DNA from: Rhodobacterales bacterium CG2_30_65_12
GTDB lineage: Bacteria; Pseudomonadota; Alphaproteobacteria; Rhodobacterales; Rhodobacteraceae
Direction of reading: 5' to 3'
Length of the DNA: 6,013 nt
Assembly (NCBI GenBank): GCA_001873585.1
Contig: MNZL01000100.1
Span: 5,159 to 11,171 of the forward strand
Below, one piece after another: positions 5,335 to 6,013 of the stretch. Position 1 is the stretch's first letter, and every line of letters starts with the position of its first letter. The position numbers and the translations under genes were made by a program. Under the pieces are notes generated by a model. That model saw nothing but the letters and a program-made list of their open reading frames with translations, was not told the DNA's origin and made no database searches.

Positions 5335-6013
5335 ATGAACAAGATCACGAATCACATGCCCACCGCCGAATTGCAGGCGCTGGACGCCGCCCATCACATG
5401 CACCCGTTCACCGCTAACGCCGAGCTTGCGGAAAAAGGTGCGCGGGTGATCACGCGGGCCACGGGTGTGACCCTCACCGACAGCGAGGGCGCGGAAATTC
5501 TCGATGCGATGGCCGGGCTGTGGTGTGTCAACATCGGCTACGGCCGCGACGAACTGGCCGAGGCAGCCGCCCGGCAGATGAAGGAGCTGCCCTATTACAA
5601 CACCTTCTTCATGTCGACGCATGTGCCCGCCATCGCGCTGGCCGACAAGCTGGCGGAGCTGGCGCCGGGCGACCTCAACCACGTCTTTTTCGCCTCCGGC
5701 GGATCTGAGGCGAACGATACCAATATCCGCCTCGTCCGCCGCTACTGGGATCTGTTGGGCAAGCCGGAGAAAAAGGTGATCATCTCCCGCAAGAACGCCT
5801 ATCATGGCACCTCGGTGGGCTCGGCCTCGCTCGGGGGCATGCAGGGGATGCACGCCCAGGGCGGTCTGCCGATTCCGGACGTGGTGCACATCGGCCAGCC
5901 GCACTGGTATCTCGAAGGCGGCGAAATGAGCCCGGAAGATTTCGGCACGCTGCGGGCCCGCGAGCTCGAGCAGAAGATTGACGAGCTGGGCGAAGACCGC
6001 GTGGCCGCCTTCA
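5335..6013 (+). CDS. spuC: Class-III PLP aminotransferase, probable putrescine-pyruvate aminotransferase (N-terminal part)
   Basis: The first 226 codons, open at the right edge of the window; the family is about 450-460 residues, so about half is seen. The enzyme moves an amino group from putrescine (or a related amine) to pyruvate, giving 4-aminobutanal and alanine, in the cytoplasm. Visible signatures are HHMHPFT near 20-26, ILDAMAGLWCVNIGYGR (55-71, substrate and dimer region), ELPYYNTFF, the PLP-phosphate loop SGGSEAND (121-128), and the ring-stacking YHGTS at 156-160. The layout follows Pseudomonas SpuC as I remember it, including GLPIPDVVHI and EGGEMSPEDFG. The PLP-binding Lys lies beyond the window. 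GAGGAG (5322-5327) is seven bases before the ATG. Family is certain. Putrescine as donor is inferred from similarity and from the transporter beside it; beta-alanine or another omega-amino acid remains possible. Confidence 0.9.
   Translation, partial: MNKITNHMPTAELQALDAAHHMHPFTANAELAEKGARVITRATGVTLTDSEGAEILDAMAGLWCVNIGYGRDELAEAAARQMKELPYYNTFFMSTHVPAIALADKLAELAPGDLNHVFFASGGSEANDTNIRLVRRYWDLLGKPEKKVIISRKNAYHGTSVGSASLGGMQGMHAQGGLPIPDVVHIGQPHWYLEGGEMSPEDFGTLRARELEQKIDELGEDRVAAF

Noticed and set aside
5224..5904. Minus-strand open frame of 226 codons opposite the aminotransferase
   Set aside because: Antisense to conserved PLP-enzyme motifs; composition typical of a shadow frame.

Overview
The window is GC-rich, densely packed and free of mobile elements. 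Protein signatures (a PotFGHI transporter, a SpuC-type aminotransferase, an FCD-family GntR regulator) and ATGA-type gene overlaps suggest an alphaproteobacterium, probably of the Rhodobacterales. That placement rests on sequence impression, not on a search. Everything recognisable belongs to one function: import and breakdown of putrescine or a related polyamine.

The left two thirds (1-4437) is one minus-strand operon, read right to left: potF (periplasmic binding protein, 3346-4437), a 68-nt gap holding an intrinsic terminator, potG (ATPase, 2123-3277), potH (permease, 1236-2126), potI (permease, 427-1239), and the 5' part of a glutamine-synthetase-family gene (1-430, cut by the window edge), probably a gamma-glutamylpolyamine synthetase. 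From potG to the ligase each stop codon overlaps the next start (TTGA, ATGA, ATGA), which suggests translational coupling. The terminator after potF is expected to act as an attenuator giving more binding protein than membrane complex.

The right third runs on the plus strand: a GntR/FCD regulator (4596-5255), then the first 226 codons of a class-III PLP aminotransferase of the putrescine-pyruvate type (5335 to the window end), each with a good ribosome binding site. Two partial end genes (1-430 minus, 5335-6013 plus) are open at the window edges.

The 158-bp divergent region 4438-4595 is full of dyad symmetry: a perfect 12-bp palindrome on the potF -10, an inverted repeat around the potF -35, and a longer imperfect hairpin before gntR. 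The core of the palindrome, TTTGATCA, recurs inside the predicted promoter of the aminotransferase gene. The simplest model is that the GntR protein represses both promoters and is released by a polyamine or a catabolite. Imported polyamine would then go either to gamma-glutamylation or directly to transamination. I see no wholly new system; the novelty is in the regulatory architecture and a few residue changes.
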